A DNA stretch of 64,000 nucleotides, taken from NCBI RefSeq assembly GCF_009762795.1, contig NZ_CP046400.1, forward strand, positions 1,403,501 to 1,467,500, written 5' to 3'. The stretch's first letter is position 1; each line of letters opens with the position of its first letter. The notes beneath the pieces are model-generated. The model saw only the letters and a program-made list of their open reading frames with translations. It did not search any database and was not told where the DNA came from. The DNA is from Pseudodesulfovibrio cashew. GTDB lineage: Bacteria; Desulfobacterota; Desulfovibrionia; Desulfovibrionales; Desulfovibrionaceae. Both the position numbers and the translations under genes were made by a program. Shown one piece after another: positions 41,407 through 51,279 of the stretch.

Positions 41407-42291
41407 ATGAGCACCCATACCGAAACTCCCAAGACGACAAAGGTCTCGCCCATGACGGCCCCGGCCATTCAGGCGCGCAAGAACGGCGAGAAAATATGCT
41501 GCATGACGGCCTATGACTACTCGTCCGGCGTCATCGCCGACAGTGCGGGCATGGATCTCGTCCTGGTGGGCGACTCCCTGGCCATGGTCGTGCTCGGCTA
41601 TGAGGACTCCCTGTCCGTTACCATGGATGAGATGATCCACCACGTCCGTGCCACCCGCCGGGGAGTCAAGAACGCCCTCCTGGTGGCGGACATGCCGTTC
41701 ATGTCCTTCCGCACGGTGGAAACGGCCCTGGAGAACGCGGGACGTTTCATTCAGGAAGGAGGGGCCAGGGCGGTCAAGCTGGAAGGCGGCGTGCCGGTGG
41801 TGCCACAGATTCAGGCTCTCACGGACGCGGGCATTCCGGTCATGGCTCATATCGGCCTGACCCCGCAGCATGTGGCCAAGTTCGGCGGGTTCAAGGCTCA
41901 GGGCAAGAGCGTTGAGGCGGCCAAGGCGCTCATCGAGGACGCCCAGGCAGTGGAGGCGGCAGGCGCCTTCTGCGTGGTGGTCGAGGCCGTTCCCGTGGAG
42001 GTGGCCCAGTTGATCACCGATGCGGTGGATATACCGACCATCGGCATCGGCGCGGGCAACGTCACCGACGGTCAGGTTCTGGTCTATCACGACGTGCTCG
42101 GCCTCTTCGACCGGTTCACGCCCAAGTTCGTCCGCAAGTACGCCCAGCAGGGCAAGGAAGCCATCGAGGTTTTCGGCCAGTACATCAACGACGTAAGGCT
42201 GGGGCGTTTTCCGGGTGACAAGAACACCTTCTACCTTTCCGACGACGTTGCCGCCCAGGTGCGCAAGATCAAGGTCAAGAAGAAGAAATAG
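41407..42291 (+). CDS. panB: ketopantoate hydroxymethyltransferase
   Basis: 294 residues. The PanB pattern is complete: MTAYDYSSGVIADSAGMD with VLVGDSLAMVVLGYEDSLSV, MPFMSFRTVETALENA, VKLEGG, AHIGLTPQHVAKFGGFKAQG and IPTIGIGAGNVTDGQVLV. It makes ketopantoate from alpha-ketoisovalerate and methylene-tetrahydrofolate in pantothenate synthesis. The start is uncertain: ATG 41407 has AAGGGG too close, while ATG 41452 has AAAGG eight bases upstream and would shorten it by 15 residues. Confidence 0.95.
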   Translation: MSTHTETPKTTKVSPMTAPAIQARKNGEKICCMTAYDYSSGVIADSAGMDLVLVGDSLAMVVLGYEDSLSVTMDEMIHHVRATRRGVKNALLVADMPFMSFRTVETALENAGRFIQEGGARAVKLEGGVPVVPQIQALTDAGIPVMAHIGLTPQHVAKFGGFKAQGKSVEAAKALIEDAQAVEAAGAFCVVVEAVPVEVAQLITDAVDIPTIGIGAGNVTDGQVLVYHDVLGLFDRFTPKFVRKYAQQGKEAIEVFGQYINDVRLGRFPGDKNTFYLSDDVAAQVRKIKVKKKK

Positions 42292-43260
42292 ATGACGCTC
42301 GATCTCTCCTGGCCGGTCCTGTGGAATGGCCTTTTCTGGCCCCTGATCCGGCTGACCTTCTTCATCAGCGTCGGCGTGTTCGTGGGCATCCTCATCGAGT
42401 CTCTGAACTGGACCCGGTATGCTGCCAGGCTGGCCGCGCCCCTGGCCCGTCGCGCCCGGCTCAAGGATATCTCAGCCGCCTCCTTCTCCATGGCTTTCTT
42501 TTCCGGGATCACGGCCAACAACATGCTGGCCGAAGCGCGCGAGAGGGGGGAGCTCACCGAGCGTGAGCTGATCCTCTCCAACCTGTTCAACTCGCTGCCC
42601 ACCTACTTCCTGCACCTGCCCACGGTCTTTTTCATCGCGGCTCCCTTTATCGGAGCGGCTGCCGGCGTCTACGTGTCCCTGACCGCCTGCGCCGCCGTGC
42701 TGCGAACCCTCGCCATCACGCTGTCCGGTCGCTTCCTGCTCCCTCCCCTGGAGGAAGGATGCCTGCCGTGTCGGCTGGATGAAATGGAGGAAAAGCGAGA
42801 CAGGTCCTCGGCGCTGCAGAAGACCTGGAAGCGTTTCATGAAGCGGCTGCCGAAGATCATCACCATCACCGCGCCCATCTATGTCCTGTTCTTTTTCCTG
42901 CGGCAGCTGGGCCTGTTTTCCTGGCTGCAGGGGCTCATGGCCGGTCAGGTGGGCGTCTTTTCCTTCCTGCCGCCCGAGGCCCTGGGCATCGTCGGGTTCC
43001 ACATGGCCGCCGAGTTCACCGCTGGGCTCGCCGCAGCCGGCGCGCTCATCACCGATTCCCAGTTGACCTCCCCGCAGGTGGTGCTGGCTCTGCTGCTTGG
43101 CAACGTGCTCTCTACGCCCATGCGCGCCTTCCGTCATCAGTTCCCGTACTACGCAGGCATCTTCAAGCCGCGCATGGCGCTGAAGCTCATCGTTCACAAC
43201 CAACTGCTGCGGATCGTCTCCATCGTCGTGGTGGGCGTGGCCTACGCCATGTTCATCTGA
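42292..43260 (+). CDS. Gate-domain (nucleoside recognition) membrane protein
   Basis: 322 residues with about eight transmembrane helices. SGITANNMLAEARERGEL and FNSLPTYFLHLPTVFFIAAP resemble the nucleoside recognition/Gate family (SpmA-, YjiH-like transporters). A cytosolic loop has LEEGCLPCRLDEMEEKRD with a Cys pair. The ATG follows the panB stop codon directly, so the two are coupled; a role in moving a pantothenate-related metabolite is possible but only an inference from position. Confidence 0.75.
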   Translation: MTLDLSWPVLWNGLFWPLIRLTFFISVGVFVGILIESLNWTRYAARLAAPLARRARLKDISAASFSMAFFSGITANNMLAEARERGELTERELILSNLFNSLPTYFLHLPTVFFIAAPFIGAAAGVYVSLTACAAVLRTLAITLSGRFLLPPLEEGCLPCRLDEMEEKRDRSSALQKTWKRFMKRLPKIITITAPIYVLFFFLRQLGLFSWLQGLMAGQVGVFSFLPPEALGIVGFHMAAEFTAGLAAAGALITDSQLTSPQVVLALLLGNVLSTPMRAFRHQFPYYAGIFKPRMALKLIVHNQLLRIVSIVVVGVAYAMFI

Positions 43261-43313
43261 TCAGGGTGAGGGAAAGTTCCGAGCTGCGGTCAGTGACGGC
43301 CGAGGCCGATGGA

Positions 43314-44657
43314 TCAGAGCATCCGGGCTACGTCCCAGGGCGACTCTTCCAGTCTCCAGATTACACGGATGGTGGTGCCGCGTCCGGGCCGGGCGTCAAT
43401 CTTGAGCAGGCCGCCGGATAATTCGGCCCGCTCCTTCATGCTCGTCAGCCCGAGGCCCAGCCGGGTGTCGGGATAGCGCAGTGTCTTTTTCGGGTCGAAC
43501 CCCACGCCGTTATCCTCAATCTCCAGAACCAGACTCCCGCAGCGATGGTCCAGTCCCACCGTCACCGTGTCCCCTCCACTGTGTCTGCCCGCGTTGTACA
43601 GGGCTTCCTGGGCCAGCCGGAAGATCGGGGTTCGGAGCTGCTCCGGGATCAACTCCTCATTGATGCGGATCTGCCGCCGCACTTCCATCGTGGAGTAGAT
43701 GTTGGAGAAATCGTCAAGAAAACCATTGAGCGCGTTGGTGACGCCGAAGTCCCTCAGGGTGGGCGGAAACAGGGCGGTCTGCATGCGGCGGATAGTGTCG
43801 ATGACTTCCCTGGAGAGGTTGGAGGCGCTCCGCAGGGAGTTCTTGGCGGACTCCTGCGCGTCCTCCAGGAGGAAGAGCGCGTTTTCGATACCGATCTTGA
43901 TGGCCAGGATGGACTGTCCCACTTCGTCGTGGATTTCTCCGGCCACCCTTCTTCGCTCCTCTTCCTGTGAACGGAATAGCTGGGAGGAGAGGTGCTTGAG
44001 GCGCTGGCGGTTTTCTTCGAGATTGCGGTAGAAGAGCGTGGCCGAGAGGGCGTCGGCAATGCGCCCGGTGATGTCCTGATACATCCGCTTTTCCTCCACG
44101 GTCCAGGTCCGTTCGCCGGAGCAGTGGTGAAGGCCCATGAGCCAGGGGCTTCCCAGCTTGGGGTGCAGGGCGATGAGCAGTGCGGCTTTGGCTTCGACCT
44201 CCGCTGCCTCCCGGGGAACCTCCTTGACGCTGTTCTCCTTTCCCAGAGGAAGCGGCTCAGGAGTTTTCAAGGCGAGCCGGAAGTTTTCCGCCAGATCCTC
44301 GGTTTGGGGCAGGGCCTCTTCCGGGCCGAAATTTATGGGATAGGCCGGGTCAACGGAGCGGTACGGCACATGCCAGGAATCGGCGTCAGGATCGCATGGA
44401 TGGAGCAGCCAGGCCTGGTCGCAGCCGAAGATGTCCCGGATCACTTCCATCAGGCCGTTCATCATCCGGTCCATGTCCGTGTTCTCGCGGATGGCCTTGT
44501 CGATGAGGGCCGTGCTTTCGAGATACCGGAGCTGCCGCCTGACTTCGGGGGCCTCTCCGCAGGGCCCCAGCCGTTCCCTCAGCCTGAGGTTCTCCAGCCT
44601 CTGCAGGCGGAGTTCGTAGAGCAGTTCGCTCTTGCTCAGGGAGTTGTCCTTGTCCAT
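43314..44657 (-). CDS. GAF-domain histidine kinase of the HisKA_3 class
   Basis: 447 residues, no membrane helices. An N-terminal coiled coil (about 5-45), a GAF-like sensor (about 50-210, FGCDQAWLLHPCDPDADSWH) and a NarL/DesK-type kinase core: EEERRRVAGEIHDEVGQSIL with phospho-acceptor His243, then RLAQEALYNAGRHSGG, IEDNGVGFDP and LGLTSMKERAEL. It should phosphorylate a LuxR-type response regulator, but none is adjacent. A palindrome lies just before the start. Confidence 0.92.
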   Translation of the reverse strand: MDKDNSLSKSELLYELRLQRLENLRLRERLGPCGEAPEVRRQLRYLESTALIDKAIRENTDMDRMMNGLMEVIRDIFGCDQAWLLHPCDPDADSWHVPYRSVDPAYPINFGPEEALPQTEDLAENFRLALKTPEPLPLGKENSVKEVPREAAEVEAKAALLIALHPKLGSPWLMGLHHCSGERTWTVEEKRMYQDITGRIADALSATLFYRNLEENRQRLKHLSSQLFRSQEEERRRVAGEIHDEVGQSILAIKIGIENALFLLEDAQESAKNSLRSASNLSREVIDTIRRMQTALFPPTLRDFGVTNALNGFLDDFSNIYSTMEVRRQIRINEELIPEQLRTPIFRLAQEALYNAGRHSGGDTVTVGLDHRCGSLVLEIEDNGVGFDPKKTLRYPDTRLGLGLTSMKERAELSGGLLKIDARPGRGTTIRVIWRLEESPWDVARML

Positions 44658-44668
44658 GTTTCAATACT

Positions 44669-44680
44669 CTGTGATCACAG
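44669..44680. promoter_or_regulatory. perfect 12-bp palindrome before the kinase gene
   Basis: CTGTGATCACAG, 12 bases upstream of the kinase start. It contains TGTGA and TCACA half sites without the six-base spacer of a CRP site. It may be an operator or chance. Confidence 0.3.
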
Positions 44681-44766
44681 GCTGTTGGAGGTCTGGCCAC
44701 TGTAGGCCCCTCCACGGTATGGCAGGCGGTCGGTCCGCGCAAGACCGTTAGAATCGTTCTTGGTGT

Positions 44767-45999
44767 CTACTCCTCGAAGGCCAGGCGGCGGATGATCACG
44801 TTGGAGACGAGCATGCCGTTTTTGGTCAGGCGCAGGAACCCGTGGCTGATGCGGACAAGATTTTCCCGGTGCAGGGCCGTGATCAGCCGCTCCCGCCGTT
44901 TGACCAGGTCGAAACCGGCCCGCTTCCGAAACTCCTTCAGGTCCAGCCCCTTGGATGTACGCAGGGAGAGCATGACCATCTCCTTGAGCCGGTCCTCGTC
45001 GGTCAGGGTTTCGTACTCCGCTCCAACCAGGCCGCCGCGTACGTAGGCGTCGTACTCGTCCATGTAGAGCGGGTTGCTGAAGCGGCGTCTGCCGATGGTG
45101 GACACGGCGGACGGCCCCAGGCCCAGATAGTCCGAGCCGTCCCAGTAGCCCGAGTTGTGCCGGGAGATAAAGCCCATGCGCGCGAAATTGGAGACCTCGT
45201 AGTGCATGTAGCCCATGGATTCCAGGTACTCCGCGCCGTAGATGAACATGCGTCCCTGCTCCCGTTCCGGAGGAAGCGGGAAGTCGCCGCCCTCGGAGCA
45301 CATCTTGTGCATGACGGTGTCTTCTTCAAGGGTCAGGTTGTAGGCGGAGATGTGCTCGGGCCGCATGTTGGTCACGGCGGTGAGCTGGTCGATCCAGCCC
45401 TTGAGGCGTTGTCCCGGCAGTCCCCAGATGAGATCCACCCCGATGTTGCCGAACCCGGCCTGGCGGGCGGCCTCGAAAGAGGCCAGGGTCATGGCCGCCG
45501 AGTGCGGGCGGCCCATCAGGTGCAGGTCCGCGTCGCTCAGGCTCTGCATGCCCAGAGAAAGGCGGTTGAAGCCCATGGAGAGCAGGGCGCGGAAGTAGCT
45601 GACGTCCTGGGCCGAGTCCGGGTTGGCCTCCAGGGTGTTCTCCATGCCCGGCCCCAGGGTGAAGTGCTTGTCCAGCGCCTTCATGATCATGTCCATCTGC
45701 TGGAGCGGAATCAGGCTGGGCGTGCCGCCGCCGAAATAGATGGTCCGGAGCTTCGGCCTGTTCAGCCGCTTGCCCCACAGCTCGATCTCCTGGAGCAGCA
45801 GCTTGTGGTACCAGGTGAAGGTGACCTGGTTGAAGGACTGGGAGTGGAAGGTGCAGTAGTGGCAGCGGGAGCGGCAGAACGGTACGTGGATGTAAAGCAG
45901 CAAATCCTTGCTGCCGTCGCCGGCCGGTTTCTCGGCTTTGGCGGTCCCGGTGGGGAAAGCGGGCCTGACCGGTACGTCTTCGCCGTATATTCTGCCCAT
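44767..45999 (-). CDS. hemW: HemW-like radical SAM protein
   Basis: 410 residues. Radical SAM motif PFCRSRCHYCTF (C-x3-C-x2-C), preceded by LLLYIHV, then YFGGGTPSL, LEANPDS, GFNRLSLGMQS and ISAYNLTLEEDT, the HemW pattern, with a C-terminal HemN-type domain. HemW is now seen as a haem chaperone rather than a coproporphyrinogen oxidase. ATG 45999 is chosen since an open frame upstream to 46212 belongs to the antisense of the neighbour. It is the third gene of the queH operon. Confidence 0.92.
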   Translation of the reverse strand: MGRIYGEDVPVRPAFPTGTAKAEKPAGDGSKDLLLYIHVPFCRSRCHYCTFHSQSFNQVTFTWYHKLLLQEIELWGKRLNRPKLRTIYFGGGTPSLIPLQQMDMIMKALDKHFTLGPGMENTLEANPDSAQDVSYFRALLSMGFNRLSLGMQSLSDADLHLMGRPHSAAMTLASFEAARQAGFGNIGVDLIWGLPGQRLKGWIDQLTAVTNMRPEHISAYNLTLEEDTVMHKMCSEGGDFPLPPEREQGRMFIYGAEYLESMGYMHYEVSNFARMGFISRHNSGYWDGSDYLGLGPSAVSTIGRRRFSNPLYMDEYDAYVRGGLVGAEYETLTDEDRLKEMVMLSLRTSKGLDLKEFRKRAGFDLVKRRERLITALHRENLVRISHGFLRLTKNGMLVSNVIIRRLAFEE

Positions 46000-46001
46000 G
46001 C

Positions 46002-46367
46002 TCAGTCCCTGATGTGCCGTTCTCGGTGCAGAAGCAGCGCGCCCCAGGTCAGGTAGATCCCCGCCACGGTCTTGAGCAGCATGACCGCGTAGGACACGTC
46101 CGCTCCCTGCTTCAGGCCGCTGAAGGCGTCGTAAAGAAAGCCGGACCCGGTGACGATGAGCAGCAGCACGGTGCACCAGATGGCGAGCAACTGCCGCTTG
46201 TGGGCGAACCATGCCACCAGCGGGAAGGCGATCACGGAGAGAACGGAAAGGAGCGTCTTCTCCGAGGACGCGCCGAAGTCCGTGGCCAGGGTATTGGCGA
46301 TGCCCGTGACCACGAAGGCCAGAAGCACGGTGTCACGTTTGAGGAGAATGTCGGGGAAATGCGTCAT
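46002..46367 (-). CDS. four-helix membrane protein of unknown function
   Basis: 121 residues, four predicted transmembrane helices (for example VLLAFVVTGIANTLA, LLSVLSVIAFPLVAWFA, AIWCTVLLLIVTGSGFL and LLKTVAGIYLTWGALLL). No family recognised. Its ATG overlaps the queH stop (ATGA) and its stop lies two bases before hemW, so it is tightly fixed between them. Confidence 0.75.
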   Translation of the reverse strand: MTHFPDILLKRDTVLLAFVVTGIANTLATDFGASSEKTLLSVLSVIAFPLVAWFAHKRQLLAIWCTVLLLIVTGSGFLYDAFSGLKQGADVSYAVMLLKTVAGIYLTWGALLLHRERHIRD

Positions 46368-46912
46368 GAGCGGCGGAGCTCCCGTTGGTGCCGTTCGTTT
46401 TCGCTGTACAGACAGCCGCAGTATTGCTGGCGGTAGATCCCCCATTCCTTGGAGGTTTCGATGCCCTCGCTCCAGCCTTCGCGGAAGTCGTGGTACAGGA
46501 ACCGGGTTTTGGAGGTGGCCAGGTCCCGGCCCAGGGCCGCGATGTCATCGTGCTTCTGGTGCTTGGAGTAGAGCAGGGTGGAGGTGAAGAAATCGAAGTT
46601 GCCGCGCCGCGCTATCTGGGCCGTGCGCTCCAGCCGTCCTGCGTAGCAGTGGAAACAGCGGTTGTTCTCCCGGTGGGCAACGGCGCGGAACCACTCCTGC
46701 GGCCTGTATTCGTCGTCCTTGACGATGACGTTGATGCCGAACCGTTCAGCTACCTGCAAACAGCCGTCCCGCCGCTTCACGTATTCCGTGAGCGGGTGGA
46801 TGTTCGGGTTGTAAAACAGCCCGGTAACGTCGTGCCCCTGGTCCTGCAGTGTCTGCAGCGTGGTGATGGAACAGGGGCCGCAACAGATGTGCAGCAGCAG
46901 TCGTGTACTCAT
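46364..46912 (-). CDS. queH: epoxyqueuosine reductase QueH
   Basis: 182 residues. LLLHICCGPCSITTL at the N-terminus, FYNPNIHPLTEYVKRRD, RCFHCYAGRLERTA and a closing YRQQYCGCLYS form the QueH (DUF208) pattern, where paired cysteines hold an iron-sulfur cluster and a metal. It performs the last step of queuosine synthesis in tRNA and replaces QueG in many anaerobes. First gene of a leftward three-gene operon. Confidence 0.93.
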   Translation of the reverse strand: MSTRLLLHICCGPCSITTLQTLQDQGHDVTGLFYNPNIHPLTEYVKRRDGCLQVAERFGINVIVKDDEYRPQEWFRAVAHRENNRCFHCYAGRLERTAQIARRGNFDFFTSTLLYSKHQKHDDIAALGRDLATSKTRFLYHDFREGWSEGIETSKEWGIYRQQYCGCLYSENERHQRELRRS

Positions 46913-46978
46913 GGGATCTCCTCCCGGCAGATCCGGGAGAGGACAGTGTGATCGCCCCGGGCGGGTTTGTAAAGTATA

Positions 46979-47023
46979 ACCGCCCGCCGCCTCCCTCCCG
47001 TGCGACAGGGAAGCGGCGGGCGT
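46979..47023 (-). terminator. hairpin after the DUF1641 gene
   Basis: An imperfect 14-bp GC stem (CCCGCCGCCTCCCT with AGGGAAGCGGCGGG). The minus-strand flank GGTTATACTTT is only weakly T-rich, so termination efficiency is uncertain. Confidence 0.5.
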
Positions 47024-47036
47024 GGACGGGGAACGA

Positions 47037-47681
47037 TCAGGCGGGGGCCATGGCCTTGGTCAGCTGCATGAGCACGCCAAGGCCCTTGCGCACCTCTTCG
47101 TCGCCCATGGCGCGGAACAGGTCCATGGCGCCCACGGCCTCGGCCCGGGAGAGGTCCACCCTGCCGGGCAGGGAGGCCATGTGCTCCACGAAGCCTGCGG
47201 CTTCGGGCGAGCCGAGCTTGCGCAGCACGCCGGTCAGCTTGACGAGCGTGGCGCAGATTTCCTCGATCTCTTCGGGCGAGTAAGTCTCAGCCAGTTTCTC
47301 CAGAGTGGCGAGGCCGGTGCGGAGCAGGGCGAACACGCCCTTTTGCTCCAGCTCGTCGAGACGGTTGATGTAGTGCGGCACCGTGATCTTCATCAGCGGC
47401 TCGGCGGTCTGCACGAAGTCGATGAGATTCTTCATCTGGTTGAGGGCGAAGTCGATATTGCGGATGTTGCGCAGCATGTCCTTGCCCAGCCGGGTAAGGT
47501 CCGAGAGCTGGAAGTCGGAGTCGATTTCGGCCAGCTCCACAATGACGTGCCGGACAAGTTCGTTGACGCGCGGCGCCAGCTCCTCCTTGAACTCGCTCAT
47601 GGTGCGGGCGGACTCCGCCAGCGGGGTCATGAGCGCCTCTAGTCGGTCGAGCCGTTCGAGAATTTCGTCTTCCCGCTTCAT
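47037..47681 (-). CDS. DUF1641 protein
   Basis: 214 residues, helical, with an N-terminal coiled coil (ILERLDRLEALMTPLAES), NIRNIDFALNQMKNLIDF and a C-terminal LGVLMQLTKAMAP. DUF1641 proteins are typically encoded beside sulfide:quinone oxidoreductase-like flavoproteins and thought to be their partners; here the SQR gene ends two bases upstream. It lacks signal and membrane segments. Confidence 0.85.
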   Translation of the reverse strand: MKREDEILERLDRLEALMTPLAESARTMSEFKEELAPRVNELVRHVIVELAEIDSDFQLSDLTRLGKDMLRNIRNIDFALNQMKNLIDFVQTAEPLMKITVPHYINRLDELEQKGVFALLRTGLATLEKLAETYSPEEIEEICATLVKLTGVLRKLGSPEAAGFVEHMASLPGRVDLSRAEAVGAMDLFRAMGDEEVRKGLGVLMQLTKAMAPA

Positions 47682-47683
47682 GG

Positions 47684-48928
<1,245 letters not shown>

Positions 48929-49222
48929 GTCGTACCCCTCGGTTCAGGTGGACCCGCGCCGCATCCCGCCGGACGTTCCGGCAATGCCCAGCGGCGGAAG
49001 GTGAAGATGGGGAACCAGAATAGCATGGAGTGGAACGGAGACGCATTATTTTCTGCGTATTTTGCGGCAGGTTCCGAATCCGCCCGAAAAAGCGGACTAA
49101 TTTGGTCTGAAATGGCAGAGGGGAGGCGTTGCGGATCGGGCGTGCAGGGCGTGGAAGCGGAACGGAGCGGAAAAATCACTTTTTTTTTCTTTTCCCGAAC
49201 GCATGGGATTACTGACGGTTTT
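48929..49222. other. divergent intergenic region between sqr and fdhE
   Basis: About 460 bases in total separate the two starts. The left part has sqr leader sequence and ordinary GC. From 49190 it becomes AT-rich and holds the fdhE promoter candidate and a small inverted repeat TGCCA-GTTCTT-TGGCA at 49314-49329. No gene is seen. Confidence 0.45.
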
Positions 49223-49251
49223 TTGACGGATTATGCCTGTTCGGGCACAAT
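49223..49251 (+). promoter_or_regulatory. sigma-70-like promoter for fdhE
   Basis: TTGACG (49223-49228), 17 bases, CACAAT (49246-49251). The leader would be about 130 bases long and contains the TGCCA/TGGCA inverted repeat. Confidence 0.4.
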
Positions 49252-49389
49252 TTTGGATATTTAATAATAATAAAAACAGCATATTGAGAGTATCAGTGTC
49301 AAACCTTGAGTAGGTGCCAGTTCTTTGGCAAGATCAATGAGCGCCCCATACGGTTTTTTCACACCGGATAATACACAAGGGGAAAAAAC

Positions 49390-50277
49390 ATGACATTCGA
49401 CCTGGAACGGGCTTCGCGCCATTTGGAGACCAAACTCTCCCAGCTTCGAAAGAAATCCTACATTTCAGAAGAGCTGATCGACCTGTTGGATGAGGTTGCG
49501 CATAGGCAACTGGAGGCGCGGGTGGAAGCGGACGTGGTCCTGCCGCCGGACAATGCCATGACGCCGCCTGAGGCTGTCCTCCAGGGTGTGTCCCTTGTGG
49601 CGCGGGAGGAGTTTCCGTACGACGCGGCCCAGGCCGGAGCGCTCCTGCATACGTTTATCGGCGTGCTCCGCAGGCGGGGCGGGCCCTTGGGGCTGGCCGC
49701 AGCCTCGGTGGAGCAGGCCCTCGATTCCGGGGCGTTGACGCCTGCGATCCTGTTCCGCAAGTTCCTGGACGACGATTCCGCCTTTTTCGGCTCCTGGGCC
49801 GAGCGCATGCCCGATGCGCCCAAGACTGCGTCCTTCCTCGCCTTTGCGTCGCTCAGCCCCTCCTTTGAGGCCGCCGCTGACATGCTGGCCGGGAAACTGC
49901 CCGAGATGAAGGTCCCGGCAGTGGGCACCTGCCCGGTCTGCGGGGCCCTGCCGCTCATCTCCTCCCTCAAGGAAAAGGAAGGAGTCCGTCACGCCACTTG
50001 TTCCTTCTGTCGCCACGAGTACCGGATCAAGCGGATTGCCTGCCCGGTCTGCGGTGAGGAGGACCAGAAGAAGCTGACCTTCTTCACTGTGGACGAGGAG
50101 CCCGGCTTCCGGGTGGACGTCTGCGAATCCTGCAAGACCTACATCAAGACCATCGATTTTCGCGAGTTGGACCGCATCGCCGTGCCCGTGCTCGACGACC
50201 TCGACTCCCTGGCCCTGGATTACGTGGCCGCAGGCCAGGGGTACCGGCGGGCAACGGTTTCCGCGTGGGGATTTTAA
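49390..50277 (+). CDS. fdhE: formate dehydrogenase accessory protein FdhE
   Basis: 295 residues. The helical N-terminal half is followed by a rubredoxin-like C-terminal half with four CxxC motifs: GTCPVCGALPLIS, ATCSFCRHEY, IACPVCGEEDQKK and DVCESCKTYIKTID. FdhE is a metal-binding maturation factor for formate dehydrogenases and is often found with fdhD, as here. No formate dehydrogenase structural gene lies in the window. It heads a rightward series with a transposase-like gene. Confidence 0.93.
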   Translation: MTFDLERASRHLETKLSQLRKKSYISEELIDLLDEVAHRQLEARVEADVVLPPDNAMTPPEAVLQGVSLVAREEFPYDAAQAGALLHTFIGVLRRRGGPLGLAAASVEQALDSGALTPAILFRKFLDDDSAFFGSWAERMPDAPKTASFLAFASLSPSFEAAADMLAGKLPEMKVPAVGTCPVCGALPLISSLKEKEGVRHATCSFCRHEYRIKRIACPVCGEEDQKKLTFFTVDEEPGFRVDVCESCKTYIKTIDFRELDRIAVPVLDDLDSLALDYVAAGQGYRRATVSAWGF

Positions 50278-50291
50278 CCGGGAGGGCTTGA

Positions 50292-51236
50292 ATGTCCACC
50301 ACCCAGATGCCCATGAACGTACACGCCATCCCTTCATCGCTCTGCGTCCCGGACACGCCGGACGGGTTCGCCTCGCTCCTTGGGGATGACGACAAGGCGC
50401 GCGACTATCTGCTCTCGCTGGCCTGGCCCACGGGAGACACGTTCTGTCCGCGCTGCGGACACCGCAAGGTCTATACCCTGTCGGGCGAGCGGCTGCGCTG
50501 CGCCAGCTGCAAGTACACGTTCCAGCCCTTTTCCGGGCGCTGGATCAACAACGGCGCTCTCTCGCCCTCGGAGTGGCTGAGGCTGGTCTCGCTTTTTGTG
50601 GATGAGTGCTCGGTACACCGGATGAAGGAGCAGCTCTCCCTGTCCTACAATACGGTATACAAGGCCCTCACCGCCATCCGGTTCGCCATCCTTGCACACG
50701 CCATCGACGCCCGCGCGCTCATCTCGCCGGCCACGGGCCTCGATTCTTATCTCAAGGGAAACCGGCTCACCGGCGGGCCGCGCGAGATGCGTATGGACAC
50801 CATCCCCGTCTACGGCATCCTGCGCAGGGACGACCTCGTCTTCATCGACCTCGTGCCGGGGTTTCACGCGGAGACGCTCTTTCACTTCCACATGAACTTC
50901 CACCTCAAGCTCATCCGCACCGGCAATCTGGTATACACGGATCGCTACAAGGAATACGACGCGCTGCTCTTCTGCGGCAACGACTCGCTGCCCTACGAGA
51001 TCATCCGGCGCTACGACGAGCCCCCGCACATCGACGCGGTGAGCGACGATTTCTGGGAGTACGCCCAGCAGCGCATCAAACGCTTCCGGGGCATCTCCTG
51101 CCAGCGTTTTCCGCTGTATCTCAAGGAATTGGAGTTCCGGTTCAACAACCGGGACAAGTCCATCGCCGAGATCATCGCCGCCTATCTCTGCGCCCTGGTT
51201 CCCGACCTGGACGAACCGACCGGTGTGGGGCGTTGA
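50292..51236 (+). CDS. degenerate IS1595-like transposase, possibly domesticated
   Basis: 314 residues. N-terminal zinc ribbon (FCPRCGHRKVY, RCASCKYTFQP) and the IS1595-type core: WLRLVSLFVDECSVHRMKEQ, PVYGILRRDDLVFIDLVPG, VYTDRYKEYDAL, RFRGISCQRFPLYLKELEFR, FNNRDKS. Of the DDE triad, Asp in GLDSYLKG (Asp151, but the next Glu is Ser) and Asp217 remain; the third acid, expected in H-x-N-x-x-E, reads HIDAVSDDFW. No terminal inverted repeats were seen. It follows fdhE by 15 bases with its own GGGAGGG, inside a maturation gene cluster. Confidence 0.75.
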   Translation: MSTTQMPMNVHAIPSSLCVPDTPDGFASLLGDDDKARDYLLSLAWPTGDTFCPRCGHRKVYTLSGERLRCASCKYTFQPFSGRWINNGALSPSEWLRLVSLFVDECSVHRMKEQLSLSYNTVYKALTAIRFAILAHAIDARALISPATGLDSYLKGNRLTGGPREMRMDTIPVYGILRRDDLVFIDLVPGFHAETLFHFHMNFHLKLIRTGNLVYTDRYKEYDALLFCGNDSLPYEIIRRYDEPPHIDAVSDDFWEYAQQRIKRFRGISCQRFPLYLKELEFRFNNRDKSIAEIIAAYLCALVPDLDEPTGVGR

Positions 51237-51279
51237 GCCGGGCGCGCTGCGCGCCGCTTCGATCCCTTCGAGGGCCTGA

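Noticed and set aside
50292-51236. Intact insertion sequence
   Set aside because: No terminal inverted repeats or target duplications visible, the DDE triad is altered, and spacing to fdhE is operon-like.
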